Assembly (NCBI GenBank): GCA_023254055.1 | Contig: JALQYN010000065.1 | Location: 1-64,000 of the forward strand | Origin: Polaribacter sp. | GTDB lineage: Bacteria; Bacteroidota; Bacteroidia; Flavobacteriales; Flavobacteriaceae | Length of the DNA stretch: 64,000 nucleotides | Direction: 5' to 3' | In this document: piece after piece, positions 26,310 to 33,897 of the stretch | Layout: every line of letters begins with the position of its first letter | Numbering within the stretch: position 1 is the stretch's first letter | Notes under the pieces: generated by a model | Told to the model about the DNA's origin: nothing | The model's input: the letters and a program-made list of their open reading frames with translations, nothing else | Databases searched by the model: none | Translations under genes and position numbers: made by a program

Positions 26310-27764
26310 TTGAGTAGTTTAAAACGATTTTTTAAAGACACAATTATTTATGGTATTGCGGCAGTTCTGCCAAGAGCAATAAATATTTTTTTAGTAAAAC
26401 TACACACCTCTACTTTAGAGGCAGATAAATATGCTGTTAACACAGATTATTATGTGTATGCGGCTTATTTTAATGCTTTATTAACTTACGGACTGGAAAC
26501 TGCTTTTTTTCGCTTTTTTTCGAAAGAAAAAGAAAAGGGAAAAATACTCTCTACTTCTTTTATTAGTTTGTTTGTTACAAGTTTGTTGTTTTTAATAACC
26601 TCTTTGTTTTTTAGCCAGACGCTTTCAGTTTTCTTTGGTTTTAAAAATCCGTTGTTTTTTAAATTATTAATATGGACAATTACTCTAGACACATTTGTTG
26701 TAATTCCCTATGCCTATTTACGTGTTGCCAATAAACCGATTCGCTTTACTGCTTATAAAATTTTAAATATTTTAATTTTTGCGTTATTAAATGTATTCTT
26801 TTTATGGTTTGTGCCTTACGCAATACATCAAAATATTTCCTTGCCTAGTTTTATTATTGAATATTACAACGCATACCCTAAAGTGATGCATATTTTTGTT
26901 GCTGGAACTATTGCAAGCGCTACAACATTTTTATTCTTGTTTCCGATCATTTTTAAATTTAAAATTGATTTTGATTTTCAGCTCTTAAAAAAAATGCTGC
27001 GATATAGTTTACCTATAATGGTTGGAAGCCTTGCGTTTGTTACCAACGAAAATTTAGACAAACTTTTATTGGGAGATTTAATTGGAGAAACACAAATGGG
27101 GATTTACGCCGCTTGTTATAAATTAGGGGTGTTTATGATGTTATACATTATGGCTTTTCGTTTAGGAGCAGAACCTTTTTTCTTTAATCAAGCAGACAAA
27201 AAAAACGCTAAAGAAACCTATGCTAAAATACTAACATGGTTTACTATTTTAGGGGCTTTGTTTATGTTAATTGTTGTTGTTTTTATTGATTTTTTTGCTA
27301 AAATTTTATTAGGAAAACCAGAATACTTTGAAGCTTTACAAATTGTACCTATTATTTTATTAGCTAATTTATTTTTAGGGATTTATAACAACTTGTCTAT
27401 TTGGTATAAATTAACTGATAAAACGAAATACGGAATGTATTTTTCTGTTTTAGGAGCTGTAATTACAATCTTATTTAACATTATTATGATTCCTATAATT
27501 GGTTTTATGGCTTCTGCTTGGGCAACTCTAATTACATACGGATTTATGATGACCATTTCTTATCTCGTGGGTAAAAAACAGTATCCAGTTCCTTATCAAT
27601 TAAAAAAAGTTCTTTTTTATCTCTTTTTTACAACACTGCTTTGTTGGGTTTCTTTTAGTTTGTTTAGAGGAAATAGTTGGTTTTCATTCTTAGCAATTTT
27701 TAGTTACTTTGGCGGTGTCTATTTACTAGAAAAATCAACCATAAAACAATTTTTGAAACACTAA
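26310..27764 (+). CDS. Oligosaccharide flippase / polysaccharide biosynthesis membrane protein (TTG start)
   Basis: A 484-residue membrane protein with about 12-14 hydrophobic segments, of the Wzx/MurJ (MVF/MATE) superfamily. The N-terminus LKRFFKDTIIYGIAAVLPRA is typical of the flavobacterial lineage. It probably moves lipid-linked sugars across the inner membrane; the cargo is unknown. There is no Met for about 200 residues, so the TTG at 26310 must be the start. It leads a tight run with dut (3-base gap) and a conserved small gene. Confidence 0.88.
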   Translation: MSSLKRFFKDTIIYGIAAVLPRAINIFLVKLHTSTLEADKYAVNTDYYVYAAYFNALLTYGLETAFFRFFSKEKEKGKILSTSFISLFVTSLLFLITSLFFSQTLSVFFGFKNPLFFKLLIWTITLDTFVVIPYAYLRVANKPIRFTAYKILNILIFALLNVFFLWFVPYAIHQNISLPSFIIEYYNAYPKVMHIFVAGTIASATTFLFLFPIIFKFKIDFDFQLLKKMLRYSLPIMVGSLAFVTNENLDKLLLGDLIGETQMGIYAACYKLGVFMMLYIMAFRLGAEPFFFNQADKKNAKETYAKILTWFTILGALFMLIVVVFIDFFAKILLGKPEYFEALQIVPIILLANLFLGIYNNLSIWYKLTDKTKYGMYFSVLGAVITILFNIIMIPIIGFMASAWATLITYGFMMTISYLVGKKQYPVPYQLKKVLFYLFFTTLLCWVSFSLFRGNSWFSFLAIFSYFGGVYLLEKSTIKQFLKH

Positions 27765-27767
27765 TTT

Positions 27768-28199
27768 ATGAACGTAAAAATAATCAATGCATCAAAACAC
27801 CAAACACCTGCTTATGAAACCGAGGGTTCTGCAGGGATGGATTTGCGTGCAAATATTGAAGAAGAAATTATCTTAAAACCACTAGAAAGAACCATTGTAA
27901 AAACAGGGTTGTTTATTGCATTACCTATTGGGTTTGAAGCACAAGTAAGACCAAGAAGTGGCTTGGCTGCAAAAAAGGGAATTACTGTTTTAAATTCTCC
28001 AGGAACTGTTGATGCTGATTATCGTGGAGAAATTGGTGTTATTTTAGTGAATCTCTCTAATGATGATTTTGTAATTAAAGATGGAGAGCGTATTGCTCAA
28101 CTTATCATAGCAAAACACGAGCGTGTACAGTGGAACGAAGTTGACGTTTTAAACGAAACAAAACGTGGTTCGGGTGGGTTTGGTAGTACTGGAGTTTAA
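27768..28199 (+). CDS. dut: dUTP diphosphatase
   Basis: A 143-residue trimeric dUTPase that hydrolyses dUTP to dUMP, keeping uracil out of DNA. Motif 1 AGMDLRAN (about 23), motif 2 RPRSGLA (about 63), motif 3 [15 protein letters not shown] (about 78), motif 4 GERIAQLII (about 103) and the glycine-rich arm GSGGFGSTG (about 133) are all present. It lies 3 bases after the flippase stop and 2 bases before the next gene. Confidence 0.97.
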   Translation: MNVKIINASKHQTPAYETEGSAGMDLRANIEEEIILKPLERTIVKTGLFIALPIGFEAQVRPRSGLAAKKGITVLNSPGTVDADYRGEIGVILVNLSNDDFVIKDGERIAQLIIAKHERVQWNEVDVLNETKRGSGGFGSTGV

Positions 28200-28201
28200 A
28201 G

Positions 28202-28567
28202 ATGAAAGAATTTGATTTACAGCCTTTACGCATAACTTCTGGGTGGAATGTAGAATGGAATCTTTTCTATGAGGTAGATCCTTCTGAAAAAACCATGCAT
28301 TATTTAGATGCTAGTTCTTTGTTGCACTTAAGTAATTACAACACGATGAGAGCTATCGATCTAGATTTTAGGCCAGAAAATGATTTAAATGGGTGTTTTT
28401 ACCTTAGGGTTATTAATTTAAAAAAAGTTGAAAATCCAAAAACGAAAAAAATAGATTATGAGGGTGATTGGGAAAATTTATACTTCGAACTTACATCAAA
28501 AAGTAGGTTAGAAGTTGTCAAAGAAATTGAGCGATTGGTTGTTCAAATACCGCCTTTTAAAGAATAA
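28202..28567 (+). CDS. Conserved hypothetical protein (121 aa)
   Basis: A 121-residue soluble protein, beginning MKEFDLQPLRITSGWNVEWN, with no signal peptide or recognised motif. It has alternating hydrophobic strands and a charged C-terminal helix (LEVVKEIERLVVQ). It begins 2 bases after the dut stop, so it is part of the flippase-dut transcript. Codon use resembles that of its neighbours. Function unknown. Confidence 0.75.
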   Translation: MKEFDLQPLRITSGWNVEWNLFYEVDPSEKTMHYLDASSLLHLSNYNTMRAIDLDFRPENDLNGCFYLRVINLKKVENPKTKKIDYEGDWENLYFELTSKSRLEVVKEIERLVVQIPPFKE

Positions 28568-28606
28568 TATTTAAAAGGTTATTATTATAATTTAAAAAAT
28601 GATTTT

Positions 28607-28759
28607 ATGATTTTAGGAGTATGTGAGTGGTTGAGTACCAAAACAAATTTTACAGCAAAAAACATTAGAATATTGTTTGTATTACTTGTTCTGTTTGCTG
28701 GTTTTGGTATTGGAGCTTATTTAATTTTATGGTTGGTGAAAATACTATCTAAAGAATAG
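28607..28759 (+). CDS. Small PspC-like membrane protein (50 aa)
   Basis: A 50-residue protein, MILGVCEWLSTKTNFTAKNI then a hydrophobic segment and WLVKILSKE. The pattern G-V-C-x-W-[LIF] at the start, the N-x-R-[IL] turn and one hydrophobic stretch ending in tryptophan match the PspC domain, here in minimal form. PspC proteins are inner-membrane stress proteins. It lies 39 bases after the previous gene. The converging acetyltransferase gene ends 3 bases away. Confidence 0.65.
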   Translation: MILGVCEWLSTKTNFTAKNIRILFVLLVLFAGFGIGAYLILWLVKILSKE

Positions 28760-28761
28760 TT

Positions 28762-29298
28762 TTAGATTATTTTATAAACCTGACTCATTTTTCTCACTTC
28801 TTTATGTAATAATTCAAAAGGGAGAAAAGTATGAGAATGATATTTGAAACCTAATTTTTTATAAAACTCGAAAGCTTTCGGTTTTTCATCCATGGCGTCT
28901 AGCCAAATACTAGTATATCCTTTTTCTTTCGCTTTTACCTCTAACCAAGTAAGCAGCGTTGTTCCTATTCCTTTTCCTTGTGTTTTTGGATGTAAATAAA
29001 TACGATGTAGCTTAACTTGTTTTGTTACCGACAAACCTTTTAGTTTTTCATTCCAAATAATTCTAAAAACACCAACAACTTCTTTTTTAAAAAGAATAAA
29101 ATAATATTCAGCCTGTTCATTTGACAGCTCTTTTAAAATAGTCTCTTTTGAATAGTTTGAATTTACATACCAATCTCCGTTATCAGTCCAAAAATGAGAA
29201 TATGCAGGAGGATAAATTTCTTTCATTAATGAGTATAACACCTTATCATCTGACGTTTTAATAGGCTCTAAAAAAAGGTGGGTTGAAATTTTTATCAT
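28762..29298 (-). CDS. GNAT-family N-acetyltransferase
   Basis: A 178-residue GNAT. The acetyl-CoA loop is RIYLHPKTQGKGIGTTLL (about 104-121), followed by IWLDAMDEKPKAFEFYKKLGF, which carries the conserved Tyr region. Its substrate is unknown. It lies downstream of recA in the same direction, with the recA terminator between them. Confidence 0.85.
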   Translation of the reverse strand: MIKISTHLFLEPIKTSDDKVLYSLMKEIYPPAYSHFWTDNGDWYVNSNYSKETILKELSNEQAEYYFILFKKEVVGVFRIIWNEKLKGLSVTKQVKLHRIYLHPKTQGKGIGTTLLTWLEVKAKEKGYTSIWLDAMDEKPKAFEFYKKLGFKYHSHTFLPFELLHKEVRKMSQVYKII

Positions 29299-29312
29299 GT
29301 TGTAAACATAAA

Positions 29313-29342
29313 AAAGCTATTTCAATAAATTGAAATAGCTTT
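29313..29342 (-). terminator. Intrinsic terminator after recA
   Basis: A perfect 13-bp stem AAAGCTATTTCAA / TTGAAATAGCTTT with a 4-base loop, 28 bases beyond the recA stop. A short T run follows on the minus strand. Confidence 0.85.
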
Positions 29343-29369
29343 ACTATTAAGTAGAACTTTTAAAAACAC

Positions 29370-30377
29370 TTAATCTTGGTTGTTGATTGCTTCTTTAATT
29401 TTTGTTTCTAATTCTTCAGCAAGCTCTGGGTTGTCTTTTATCAATGATTTTACAGCGTCTCTTCCTTGTCCTAATTTTGTTTCACCATAACTAAACCAAG
29501 ATCCACTTTTGTTAATAATTCCTAACTCAACTCCGATATCTAGTACTTCTCCAACCTTAGAAATTCCTTGACCATACATGATATCAAACTCTGCCACTTG
29601 AAATGGTGGCGCAACTTTATTCTTCACCACTTTTACTTTTGTGCTGTTTCCAATAACACGATCTCCTTCTTTTATCTGTGTTCTTCTACGGATATCTAAA
29701 CGAACCGAAGCATAAAATTTTAATGCGTTTCCACCAGTAGTTGTTTCTGGGTTTCCGAACATTACACCTATTTTTTCTCTTAATTGATTGATAAAAATAA
29801 CCGTACATTTTGTTTTACTAATTGTACCTGTTAATTTACGTAAAGCTTGAGACATCAAACGAGCGTGTAAACCCATTTTAGAATCTCCCATTTCTCCTTC
29901 AATTTCAGATTTTGGTGTCAATGCTGCAACAGAATCAATCACCACAATATCAATAGCACCAGAACTAATTAAATTATCTGCTATTTCTAATGCTTGTTCT
30001 CCATAATCTGGTTGAGAAATGATTAGGTTTTCTATATCAACCCCTAAATTTTCTGCATAAAAACGATCAAAAGCATGTTCTGCATCAATAAATGCTGCTA
30101 TGCCTCCTGCCTTTTGTGCTTCTGCAATTGCATGCAAAGTTAAGGTTGTTTTACCTGAAGATTCTGGTCCGTAAATTTCAATAACTCTTCCTCTTGGGTA
30201 TCCTCCTACTCCTAAGGCTAAATCCAACCCTAAAGAACCTGAAGAAATTGCTTCTACATCTTCTACCTTACTATCACCCATTTTCATTACAGCTCCTTTT
30301 CCATAAGCTTTATCCATCTTATCTAAGGTTAATTGTAATGCTTTTAATTTTGCTATTTTTTCTTTTTCTGCTGACAT
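29370..30377 (-). CDS. recA: Recombinase A
   Basis: A 335-residue RecA that pairs homologous DNA. Walker A is [10 protein letters not shown] (about 70-79), Walker [13 protein letters not shown] (about 142-153), and L2 / DNA-binding loop [21 protein letters not shown] (seen as [17 protein letters not shown]). The short C-terminus is acidic as usual. No LexA box is obvious upstream, consistent with many Bacteroidota lacking a classical SOS circuit. It has its own terminator. Confidence 0.98.
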   Translation of the reverse strand: MSAEKEKIAKLKALQLTLDKMDKAYGKGAVMKMGDSKVEDVEAISSGSLGLDLALGVGGYPRGRVIEIYGPESSGKTTLTLHAIAEAQKAGGIAAFIDAEHAFDRFYAENLGVDIENLIISQPDYGEQALEIADNLISSGAIDIVVIDSVAALTPKSEIEGEMGDSKMGLHARLMSQALRKLTGTISKTKCTVIFINQLREKIGVMFGNPETTTGGNALKFYASVRLDIRRRTQIKEGDRVIGNSTKVKVVKNKVAPPFQVAEFDIMYGQGISKVGEVLDIGVELGIINKSGSWFSYGETKLGQGRDAVKSLIKDNPELAEELETKIKEAINNQD

Positions 30378-30491
30378 ATATTTTCTGCTATAAATTTTTT
30401 AAAATAAGAACGACTAAGTTACAAAATTCTGTTTGAGTTTTCCTAAAAAAAATAAGCTACATTTTCGTAATATTGTTGTGTCCTTTTTTAT

Positions 30492-31061
30492 ATGAAAACT
30501 CATCAACATTTTATTCTACATAAACCTTATGGTTATCTCTCTCAGTTTGTCAATAATCAAACAAAGAGAAAGAAAAAGATGTTAGGTGAATTGTATGATT
30601 TTCCAGAAGGAACTATGGCAATTGGAAGATTAGATGTAAACTCTGAAGGCTTGTTATTGTTAACAACAGACGGAAAAGTAAGTGAACATATAAGAAGTAA
30701 AAAAGTAGCAAAAGAATATTATGTTCAAGTGGATGGAGTTATTACTCAAAAGGTAATTAATCTCCTTAAAAATGGAGTAGAAATTAGTGTTGAAGGAAAA
30801 AAATATACCACAAAACGCTGTGATGCTGTTCTTATTTCTCCTCCTAACTTTCCAAACAGAACCCAAAAAATACGTGATGAAAGACATGGACCAACTTGTT
30901 GGATTTCAATTACAATTAATGAAGGTAAGTTTAGACAAGTTCGTAAAATGACAGCGGCAGTAGGTTTTCCTACTTTGCGTTTAATTAGAATACGAATCGG
31001 AACTATTTATTTACATGATTTAAAACTTGGTGGTGTAAAAAAGGTTGATCAATTAATGTAA
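30492..31061 (+). CDS. rRNA large-subunit pseudouridine synthase, RluE/RsuA family
   Basis: A 189-residue RsuA-type pseudouridine synthase. The catalytic Asp is in AIGRLDVNSEGLLLLTTDG (about 43-61). KEYYVQVDG and GKFRQVRKM (about 150) complete the family core. It has no N-terminal S4 domain and is short, as in RluE, which modifies U2457 of 23S rRNA. I cannot prove the exact target. The divergent neighbour is recA. Confidence 0.88.
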   Translation: MKTHQHFILHKPYGYLSQFVNNQTKRKKKMLGELYDFPEGTMAIGRLDVNSEGLLLLTTDGKVSEHIRSKKVAKEYYVQVDGVITQKVINLLKNGVEISVEGKKYTTKRCDAVLISPPNFPNRTQKIRDERHGPTCWISITINEGKFRQVRKMTAAVGFPTLRLIRIRIGTIYLHDLKLGGVKKVDQLM

Positions 31062-31105
31062 CTTATAGCACACAAAAACAAAAAAGTTCTACTTATTTTT
31101 ATGGA

Positions 31106-31219
31106 ATGAATAACTCAAACACAACTTTATATATTGTAGCTGCAGTAATCATCTTCCATTTTTTGGTAGGTTTTGGTTATTTAATTTACAAAATGACAAA
31201 AAAGGAAGAAAAAAAATAA
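31106..31219 (+). CDS. Small single-span membrane protein (37 aa)
   Basis: A 37-residue frame starting MNNSNTTLYIVAAVIIFHFL and ending with a Lys/Glu-rich tail. One hydrophobic span of about 20 residues is followed by a positively charged end, as expected for a real N-out small membrane protein. It begins 45 bases after the pseudouridine synthase gene and ends 3 bases before the stop of the convergent ElaA gene. Function unknown. It may be translated, but the sequence alone cannot prove this. Confidence 0.5.
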   Translation: MNNSNTTLYIVAAVIIFHFLVGFGYLIYKMTKKEEKK

Positions 31220-31221
31220 TT

Positions 31222-31662
31222 TTATTTTCTAAGCATTTCTATATGCGGAATTCCGTCTTCTAAATACTCCTCTCCTACTTTATGAAACCCGTGAGATTCG
31301 TAGAATTTTTTTAAATATACTTGAGCAGAAATTGTTATTTCTGAGGTTGAAAATTTGTCTTGAACTGCTTTAATAGAAGCTTTTATTAAATCATGTCCAT
31401 ACTGATTTTCTCTTTCTTTTTTATCAACTACTACCCTACCAATACTTGCTTCTTTAAAATAATCTCCTGGTTTAAAAATACGTGTATATGCAATAATTTT
31501 ATCCTTTTTTACACCAAAAACGTGCAATGATTTTTGATCTTTATAATCTAAATCTTGATATACACAGTTTTGTTCTACTACAAAAATTTCAGATCGTAAT
31601 TGTAAAATACGATACAACTCTTCTAAAGATAATTGGTTAAACTCTTTAATAAAAAACTCCAT
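31222..31662 (-). CDS. GNAT-family protein, ElaA type
   Basis: A 146-residue acetyltransferase of the ElaA subfamily. The N-terminal FNQLSLEELYRILQLRSEIF with FVVEQNCVYQDLDYKD is the ElaA signature. The CoA loop IGRVVVDKKERENQYGHDLI is near 81. Substrate unknown. The gene begins 1 base after the rpiB stop, so the pair forms an operon. Confidence 0.87.
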   Translation of the reverse strand: MEFFIKEFNQLSLEELYRILQLRSEIFVVEQNCVYQDLDYKDQKSLHVFGVKKDKIIAYTRIFKPGDYFKEASIGRVVVDKKERENQYGHDLIKASIKAVQDKFSTSEITISAQVYLKKFYESHGFHKVGEEYLEDGIPHIEMLRK

Positions 31663-31663
31663 A

Positions 31664-32095
31664 TTAACAACAAGAAATTTTATCTACTCTGTTTGCATGA
31701 CGACCACCTTCAAAAGCTGTATTTAAAAAAATATCTACAAAACCAAGTGCTTGTTGTAAAGAAACAAAACGTGCAGGAATGGTTAAAATATTTGCATTAT
31801 TATGTTGACGTGTTAAAGCAACTAATTCATTATTCCAACATAAAGCAGCTCTTACACCTTGGTGTTTATTTGCGGTCATTTGAGCACCATTTCCACTTCC
31901 ACAAAGAATAATTCCTAATTCTGCTTTTCCTTTTTCAACAGCTTCTGCTGTTGGATGAATTGCATCAGGATAATCCATACTATCATTTGTATCTGTTCCA
32001 AAATTTAAAACGGTATAACCCGCAGCTTCTAATTTTTTTAAAATTTCAAATTTATATTCTGTACCTGCGTGATCATTCCCTATAGCAATTGTCAT
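31664..32095 (-). CDS. rpiB: Ribose 5-phosphate isomerase B
   Basis: A 143-residue LacAB_rpiB enzyme that interconverts ribose 5-phosphate and ribulose 5-phosphate. The phosphate-binding start MTIAIGNDHAGTEYK, the active-site Cys in GIILCGSGNGAQMTANK (about 65) and CWNNELVALTRQHNNANIL are all present. It leads the rpiB-elaA pair. The candidate origin region lies directly upstream. Confidence 0.94.
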   Translation of the reverse strand: MTIAIGNDHAGTEYKFEILKKLEAAGYTVLNFGTDTNDSMDYPDAIHPTAEAVEKGKAELGIILCGSGNGAQMTANKHQGVRAALCWNNELVALTRQHNNANILTIPARFVSLQQALGFVDIFLNTAFEGGRHANRVDKISCC

Positions 32096-32614
32096 AATAT
32101 GTTGTTTTTAATGTTATTAAGTAAACAAAAATAAGTATAAAGATGGTTATCAACAGTTATTTTTTAATAGTTTTTAATAACCCTTTAAAAATAAGAGTTT
32201 TAGGTATATTATCTAAATGTTAAGAAATATTCTTATTTTTTTAAAACTTTTTTTGATTGTTGTAATAATTTTTACAATACAAGAAGATAAATAACATTAC
32301 CAATTTTTTTTTTAATTTAATAATAGCAATTTATCAACAAATTATTTACAGTTTACTTACATTTAAAATATAATAAGTAATTAATAAAATCTATGTATAA
32401 CTGTTTATTAAAATTGTTAATAAAGTAAAAAATTAATTGATTATTAAGCTTTTAAAATTATAGGAAGTTGTTAATTTAATTTAATAAGTGATATATTAAA
32501 AAAAATACTTAGAAAAGTATTGTATCTATTAACAGTATATCATTAACATTATTATTTTTAAAATTAATTAAAGAAGAATAGTGTAATTATATAATATGTT
32601 GATAAGTAAAAAAA
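32096..32614. other. Candidate replication origin (oriC): AT-rich gap with DnaA-box-like repeats
   Basis: About 520 bases without a gene, almost entirely A and T, with long A/T runs. Exact TTATCAACA occurs at 32147-32155 and 32331-32339 (plus) and 32597-32605 (minus); TTATTAACA, one base different, lies at 32415-32423 (minus). This 9-mer is one base from the E. coli DnaA box TTATCCACA. Gene orientation changes from mostly minus on the left to mostly plus on the right. dnaA is not in the window, so this is inference. Confidence 0.45.
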
Positions 32615-32785
32615 TTAAATTGTCTTGTTATCTAATTTTTTAAAATATAAAGAGTCTTTTTGAATTTTTACAGATTCTGGAGAAGTATTTATATTTAAAG
32701 GAGCGTTTATATTTACAACAGTTATAAATATACCAGTGATAAATATCATGCTAAATAGTGCTATTATTTTATGAATTTGTTTCAT
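32615..32785 (-). CDS. Possible small membrane/secreted protein (56 aa)
   Basis: A 56-residue frame: MKQIHKIIALFSMIFITGIF then a short polar tail. The first 25 residues form a hydrophobic signal-anchor with positively charged start. It lies between the candidate origin and the lipid kinase gene. Base composition is close to the surrounding intergenic DNA, so it could be spurious. Confidence 0.35.
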   Translation of the reverse strand: MKQIHKIIALFSMIFITGIFITVVNINAPLNINTSPESVKIQKDSLYFKKLDNKTI

Positions 32786-32865
32786 TTTTTTAAACTTCTT
32801 ACACTATAAAGACGTATAATTTAAAAAAGTGTTACAATAAAATTAAGATTTCTTTAACTTTTTTT

Positions 32866-33780
32866 TTAAGGGATTATAAATTGAATTGCTTTTTTAAGTA
32901 TTGATACAGAGATAGATCCACGATTAATTAACTCTCCATCTGCTTGAATAAAAGGTTTTTCTGATTTTAAAAAAGGAGTAATTTTAAAAGAAGTTGTTTT
33001 GTAACTTTCCACTTTTTTATGATGTACAATTTGTCCATTGTATAATTTAGGTAAGTTTAAAATCATATCAATTAAAGTTAAATTCTTTGCTATTGTTATA
33101 TCTAATAAACCATCAGTACTATCAACTTCTTTTGTAAACTGCATTCCTCCTCCAGAAAATTTACAAATACCAAAAACAACCATCAAACATTTTTCTTTAA
33201 GTAGTTGATTGTTTATTTCAATAATTAATTTTGTTTTTTTATAAAACAATAAACCATACAAACCACTTAATAAATATGCTATTCCACCAAAGCTTTTTAA
33301 TTTTTTTAATTTACTAGCTACATAGCCATCATATCCTATTCCAGCTACATTTGTAAAGTAAGTAATGGTATTATTTTCTGTTTCTAATCTACCAATATCT
33401 TGTAGTATTGTTTTTTCTTTACTAATTATTGCAATAGATTTCTCTATCTTTGTACCAATGTTATAGGTTTTTACCCAATCATTTCCAGTACCAATTGGTA
33501 TTACAGCAAGTTGTATAGAGTTAGTTTCTACTAATTTTTGTTTCATAATTCCGTTAACAACATGATGTAAAGTTCCATCTCCACCAACAGAAATTATTTT
33601 AGTAAAACCCTTTTTAATAGCATTTTCTACTAATATTTCTTCATGTTTATAGTATTCAGTAAAAGCAAATGAAAATAAAATGTTTTGTTTTTTTAATTCA
33701 TCTGAAATTTTTCTCCAATTTTTTTTAGATTTTCCGTTTCCAGATGTTGGATTCACAATTAAAAACCAATTCGTTTTCAT
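32866..33780 (-). CDS. Diacylglycerol/lipid kinase (DagK/YegS family)
   Basis: A 304-residue cytoplasmic lipid kinase. The nucleotide-binding start is LIVNPTSGNGKSKKNW (about 7-22). The signature SVGGDGTLHHVVNGIM (about 65) and IPIGTGNDWVKTYN (about 95) are conserved. It phosphorylates diacylglycerol or a related lipid. It lies just right of the candidate origin and diverges from rnr. Confidence 0.88.
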   Translation of the reverse strand: MKTNWFLIVNPTSGNGKSKKNWRKISDELKKQNILFSFAFTEYYKHEEILVENAIKKGFTKIISVGGDGTLHHVVNGIMKQKLVETNSIQLAVIPIGTGNDWVKTYNIGTKIEKSIAIISKEKTILQDIGRLETENNTITYFTNVAGIGYDGYVASKLKKLKSFGGIAYLLSGLYGLLFYKKTKLIIEINNQLLKEKCLMVVFGICKFSGGGMQFTKEVDSTDGLLDITIAKNLTLIDMILNLPKLYNGQIVHHKKVESYKTTSFKITPFLKSEKPFIQADGELINRGSISVSILKKAIQFIIP

Positions 33781-33897
33781 AAAAAAATAAATTAATAAAG
33801 AAGCAAATTACAAAAATTGAATTCATAACTTTAAATTCATAATAAAACAAATTTTAATAATGTAATTTGTTCTCAATAAAAACAATAAAAAAGACAT

